64,000 bases of DNA, from NCBI GenBank assembly GCA_019187495.1, contig JABAQN010000029.1, positions 62,001 through 126,000 on the forward strand, read 5' to 3'. Below the pieces are notes generated by a model that worked only from the letters and a program-made list of their open reading frames with translations, did not search any database and was not told where the DNA came from. The position numbers and the translations under genes were made by a program. Of this stretch, positions 60,877 through 64,000 are shown piece after piece. The stretch is from Steroidobacteraceae bacterium. Its GTDB lineage: Bacteria; Pseudomonadota; Gammaproteobacteria; Steroidobacterales; Steroidobacteraceae. Positions within the stretch are counted from its first letter, which is position 1, and each line of letters opens with the position of its first letter.

Positions 60877-63800
60877 GTGGTCGAACAGAACGGCAGCACT
60901 CCGCTCGGTCTCTCCGGGCGCATCGCGCGCCTCTTCCAGGCAAACCCGCTGACCCCGATCCTCGCGCTGGTCGGCCTGTTGCTCGGCATCGTCGCGGTGA
61001 CGCTCACGCCGCGCGAGGAAGAGCCGCAGATCGACGTCACCATGGCCAACGTGCTGGTGCCCTTCCCCGGCGCCGACTCGCGCGAAGTCGAGCAGATGGT
61101 GGCCTATCCGCTCGAACAGGTGCTCGCGGAAATCGAAGGCGTGAAGCACACCTACTCGGTGAGCCGTCCCGGCATGGCCGTGCTGACCGTGGAGTTCGAG
61201 GTCGGCGTGAAGCGCCAGGCGGCGCTGGTGCGGCTCTACGACAAGGTGTTCTCGCACCAGGACTGGCTGCCGCGGAACCTCGGGGTCGGCCAGCCGATCG
61301 TGAAGCCGAAGGGCATCGACGACGTGCCCGTGATGGCGCTCACGTTGTGGACCGATGATCCCGCGCGCGGCGGGCGGGATCTCGCGGAAGTGGCCCATAC
61401 GCTCGAGACGGAACTCAAGCGCGTCCCCGGCACGCGCGACGTCTACACGATCGGTGCGCCCGAGCGCGCGGTGATGGTCACTCTCGATCCGGCGCGGCTC
61501 GCGAGCCACGACCTCACGGTGAACGACCTGGCCGGCGCGCTCGAGGCCGCGAATCTTGCGCGCCAGGCCGGCGAGCGCGTCGGCTCGCAAGGTGTCGTGC
61601 AGGTCACGTCGGGGCAGTTCCTCGCGAGCCGCAACGATGTGGCGGATCTCGTGCTCGGCATGGCCGGAGGCAAGCCGGTGCGGTTGCAGGACGTCGCCTC
61701 GGTCGACGAGGGCGCCGATGCGCCCTCCACCTACGTCTGGCACGGTGCGCCCGCCGGACGCGCCGGCCCGGCGAGCGGCGTCGCGCCGGCCGTCACGCTC
61801 GCCATCGCGAAGAAGCCCGGCAGCAACGCGTCCGACATCACCCGTGCCGTCACGGAGCGCATCGCGGCGCTGCGCGGGCAGGTGATTCCCGAGGGCGTGC
61901 AGGTCGAGGTCACCCGCGACTACGGCCAGACGGCGAGCGACAAGGCGCAGACGCTGATCAAGAAGCTCCTGTTCGCCACTGCCTCGGTGGTGCTGCTCGT
62001 GCTCTTCACGCTCGGCCGGCGCGAGGCCATCGTGATCGGCACGGCGGTCGTGCTGACGCTCGCGATCACGCTGTTCGCGTCGATGTCGATGGGCTTCACG
62101 CTGAATCGCGTGTCCCTCTTCGCGCTGATCTTCTCGATCGGGATCCTCGTCGACGATGCGATCGTCGTGGTCGAGAACATCCATCGACACATGGCGATGG
62201 GCGGCAAGCCGCTGCGCGAGGCGATCCCGCCCGCGGTCGACGAAGTCGGCGGCCCGACGATCCTCGCCACCTTCACTGTGATCGCGGCGCTCCTGCCCAT
62301 GGCTTTCGTGACCGGCCTGATGGGGCCCTACATGCGGCCGATCCCGATCAATGCGTCGGCCGGCATGCTGCTGTCGCTCGCGATCGCGCTCGTCGTCACA
62401 CCGTGGCTGTCGCTGAAGCTGCTGCGGCGCCACGTCGCGCCCCCCGCGGCATCCGGGGCCGCACATGGCCACGCGGCGGGTTCGATGGCGGCGCGCCTGC
62501 ACACGCTGTTCGAGCGCGTGATGACCCCCTTTCTCGCGGCGGGCAGCGGTGCACGGCGGCGGCACATCCTCTTCGGCGCGATGGGCCTGCTCGTCGTGCT
62601 CGCGGCAAGCCTCGTCGCATTCCGCCTGGTCGTGCTGAAGATGCTGCCGTTCGACAACAAGTCCGAGCTGCAGATCGTCGTGGACATGCCCGAAGGCCGC
62701 ACGCTCGAGGACACGAACGCGCTGCTCACGGACATCGCCGCTGTGCTCGATCGCACGCCCGAAGTGCTGCACTACCAGGGCTACGCCGGCACCGCCGCGC
62801 CGATCAACTTCAACGGCCTCGTGCGCCAGTACGACCTGCGCGCCGGCGCCAACGTCGGCGACCTGCAGGTCAACCTCGTCGGCCGCCATGACCGCGCGCG
62901 GCAGAGCCACGAGATCGCCGTCGCGCTGAGACCCGAGGTCGAAGCCATCGGTCGCCGGGTCGGCGCGTCAGTGAAGGTCGTGGAAGTCCCGCCGGGCCCG
63001 CCGGTGCTCTCGCCGATCGTCGCCGAGCTCTACGGCCCCGACTACGATCGCCTGCGCCGGGTCGGGCGCGCGCTCGAGCAACGCTTCCTCTCCACCCCGG
63101 GTGTCGTCGACGTCGACACCAGTGTCGAGGCGGACGCGACACGCGTCGTGCTCGCGATCGACCGGGCGCGCGCGGCGCGGCTCGGTGTCTCGCAGGCCGC
63201 GATCGCCGAGACCATCGCGGCCGGCCTGTCGGGTCTCGATGCGACGCATGTCATCGATGGCAGCTCGAAGTACCCGCGCCCGATCCGCCTGCGCCTGCCG
63301 GTCGCCGACCAGGCGACACTCGATGGCGTGTTGTCACTGCGCGTGCGGGGCCGCAGCGATCAGCTCGTGCCGCTGTCCGAACTCGTGCGCGTGCAGCGGA
63401 CGGCGTGGGATGGTGCGATCCACCACAAGGACCTGCTGCCCGTCGTGTACGTGACGGGCGACGAAAGCGGCACCGTGGACAGCCCGCTCTATGGCATGTT
63501 CGATCTCGTGGGACAGGTCGCGGACCACCCGATCGACGGTGAATCACTGTCGCAGTTCTTCATTCGCCAGCCGCCCGACACGGCCACGTTCGGCATCAAG
63601 TGGGACGGCGAGTGGCAGATCACCTATGAAACGTTTCGCGACATGGGCATCGCCTACGCGGCCGGCATGGTGCTGATCTACCTGCTGGTCGTCGCCTATT
63701 TCGGCAGCTACGTCGTGCCGCTCGTGATCATGGCGCCGATCCCGCTGACCGTGATCGGCGTGATGCCGGGCCATGCGCTGCTCGGCGCGCAGTTCACCGC

Positions 63801-64000
63801 AACCTCGATGATCGGCATGATTGCGCTCGCCGGCATCATCGTGCGCAACTCCATCCTGCTGGTCGACTTCATCAATCACCTGCTCGGGCGCGGTGTCGCG
63901 CCCGAACGTGCCGTGATCGACGCGTGCAGTGTGCGCGCGCAGCCGATCGCGCTGACGGCGCTCGCGGCGATGGCCGGCGCCTTTTTCATCCTCGACGACC
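60877..64000 (+). CDS. RND efflux permease, N-terminal ~1041 codons (cut by window edge)
   Basis: An HAE/AcrB-type inner-membrane pump, with a GTG start at 60877, 1 base after the fusion-protein stop, and open to the window end. An N-terminal TM (LTPILALVGLLLGIVAVTLTPR) is followed by porter domain FPGADSREVEQMVAYPLEQ. TM2-TM6 contain LLFATASVVLLVLFTLG, LNRVSLFALIFSIGILVDDAIVVVENIHRH (the D-D pair of proton relay in TM4) and MLLSLAIALVVTPWLSLKLL. A His/Gly-rich loop (ASGAAHGHAAGSMAA) is unusual. Presence in a sulfide operon suggests export of a sulfur-linked or thiol compound; this is inference. Confidence 0.9.
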   Translation, partial: MVEQNGSTPLGLSGRIARLFQANPLTPILALVGLLLGIVAVTLTPREEEPQIDVTMANVLVPFPGADSREVEQMVAYPLEQVLAEIEGVKHTYSVSRPGMAVLTVEFEVGVKRQAALVRLYDKVFSHQDWLPRNLGVGQPIVKPKGIDDVPVMALTLWTDDPARGGRDLAEVAHTLETELKRVPGTRDVYTIGAPERAVMVTLDPARLASHDLTVNDLAGALEAANLARQAGERVGSQGVVQVTSGQFLASRNDVADLVLGMAGGKPVRLQDVASVDEGADAPSTYVWHGAPAGRAGPASGVAPAVTLAIAKKPGSNASDITRAVTERIAALRGQVIPEGVQVEVTRDYGQTASDKAQTLIKKLLFATASVVLLVLFTLGRREAIVIGTAVVLTLAITLFASMSMGFTLNRVSLFALIFSIGILVDDAIVVVENIHRHMAMGGKPLREAIPPAVDEVGGPTILATFTVIAALLPMAFVTGLMGPYMRPIPINASAGMLLSLAIALVVTPWLSLKLLRRHVAPPAASGAAHGHAAGSMAARLHTLFERVMTPFLAAGSGARRRHILFGAMGLLVVLAASLVAFRLVVLKMLPFDNKSELQIVVDMPEGRTLEDTNALLTDIAAVLDRTPEVLHYQGYAGTAAPINFNGLVRQYDLRAGANVGDLQVNLVGRHDRARQSHEIAVALRPEVEAIGRRVGASVKVVEVPPGPPVLSPIVAELYGPDYDRLRRVGRALEQRFLSTPGVVDVDTSVEADATRVVLAIDRARAARLGVSQAAIAETIAAGLSGLDATHVIDGSSKYPRPIRLRLPVADQATLDGVLSLRVRGRSDQLVPLSELVRVQRTAWDGAIHHKDLLPVVYVTGDESGTVDSPLYGMFDLVGQVADHPIDGESLSQFFIRQPPDTATFGIKWDGEWQITYETFRDMGIAYAAGMVLIYLLVVAYFGSYVVPLVIMAPIPLTVIGVMPGHALLGAQFTATSMIGMIALAGIIVRNSILLVDFINHLLGRGVAPERAVIDACSVRAQPIALTALAAMAGAFFILDD

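Noticed and set aside
60811-62910. 699-codon minus-strand frame opposite the RND permease
   Set aside because: A shadow; the plus-strand frame is open to the window end and has RND motifs.

Overview
The window is high-GC bacterial chromosome carrying one large integrated conjugative element. The host looks like a gammaproteobacterium. Evidence: gene order dnaB–rplI–rpsR–rpsF–rlmB–rnr without priB; Fe-S type FNR; NirK with a fused cytochrome c domain; the carboxynorspermidine polyamine route. Deeply branching orders of sulfur or denitrifying Gammaproteobacteria (for example near Steroidobacterales, Nevskiales or Chromatiales) would fit, but I cannot fix the taxon from this sequence.

Region 1 (1-4841) is core chromosome: the 5' part of dnaB, ribosomal genes rplI, rpsR and rpsF, then rlmB and rnr, all on the minus strand, followed by a tRNA-Leu(CAG) gene on the plus strand.

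Region 2 (about 4820-43579) is an integrative and conjugative element of about 38.8 kb inserted at the 3' end of tRNA-Leu. The 3' tRNA sequence recurs with one base missing at 43558-43579 (attR). The left end holds a P4-type tyrosine integrase preceded by G-rich repeats that recur near attR, an AlpA-like regulator, a MOB-P relaxase, a MobC-like accessory protein and an oriT candidate with the nic core TATCCTGC. Then come accessory genes (DUF932, KlcA/ArdB-type antirestriction protein, RadC-like protein) and a lower-GC cargo block. That block contains a five-TM membrane protein, a TraB/Tiki-like protein, and a compact three-gene unit coding for a Phd-type antitoxin, an AAA+ ATPase and a subtilisin-like protease. 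The transfer core follows as one minus-strand operon, virB1 to virB11, virD4 and an LPD7 protein. An FlhC-like regulator and several inverted-repeat operators lie upstream of it. The right cargo is a heavy-metal operon: czcC/B/A-type RND efflux, a DUF411 protein, a DsbA-like protein and a P1B-4 ATPase. A decayed ynfA gene and a degenerate second oriT-like copy lie between this cargo and attR.

Region 3 (43580-64000) is chromosome again. It holds a PIN-type toxin-antitoxin pair, the two-gene carboxynorspermidine operon, and small redox or stress genes (MOSC, DUF2249, beta-CASP nuclease, universal stress protein, hemolysin III). A low-oxygen/denitrification cluster follows: a HemN-like protein lacking the radical-SAM cysteines, FNR, an FNR box, a SirB-like protein, NirK–cytochrome c, NirV and SCO1. 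The last cluster is for sulfide: a BigR/SqrR-type ArsR repressor divergent from sulfide:quinone reductase, a small membrane protein and an RND efflux pair, cut by the window end.

The best candidates for new biology are the Phd–AAA+–subtilase unit, a pair of 82-nt structured intergenic repeats (71/82 identical) with a related third copy, the duplicated oriT-like sequence next to attR, and the cysteine-less HemN paralogue beside fnr.
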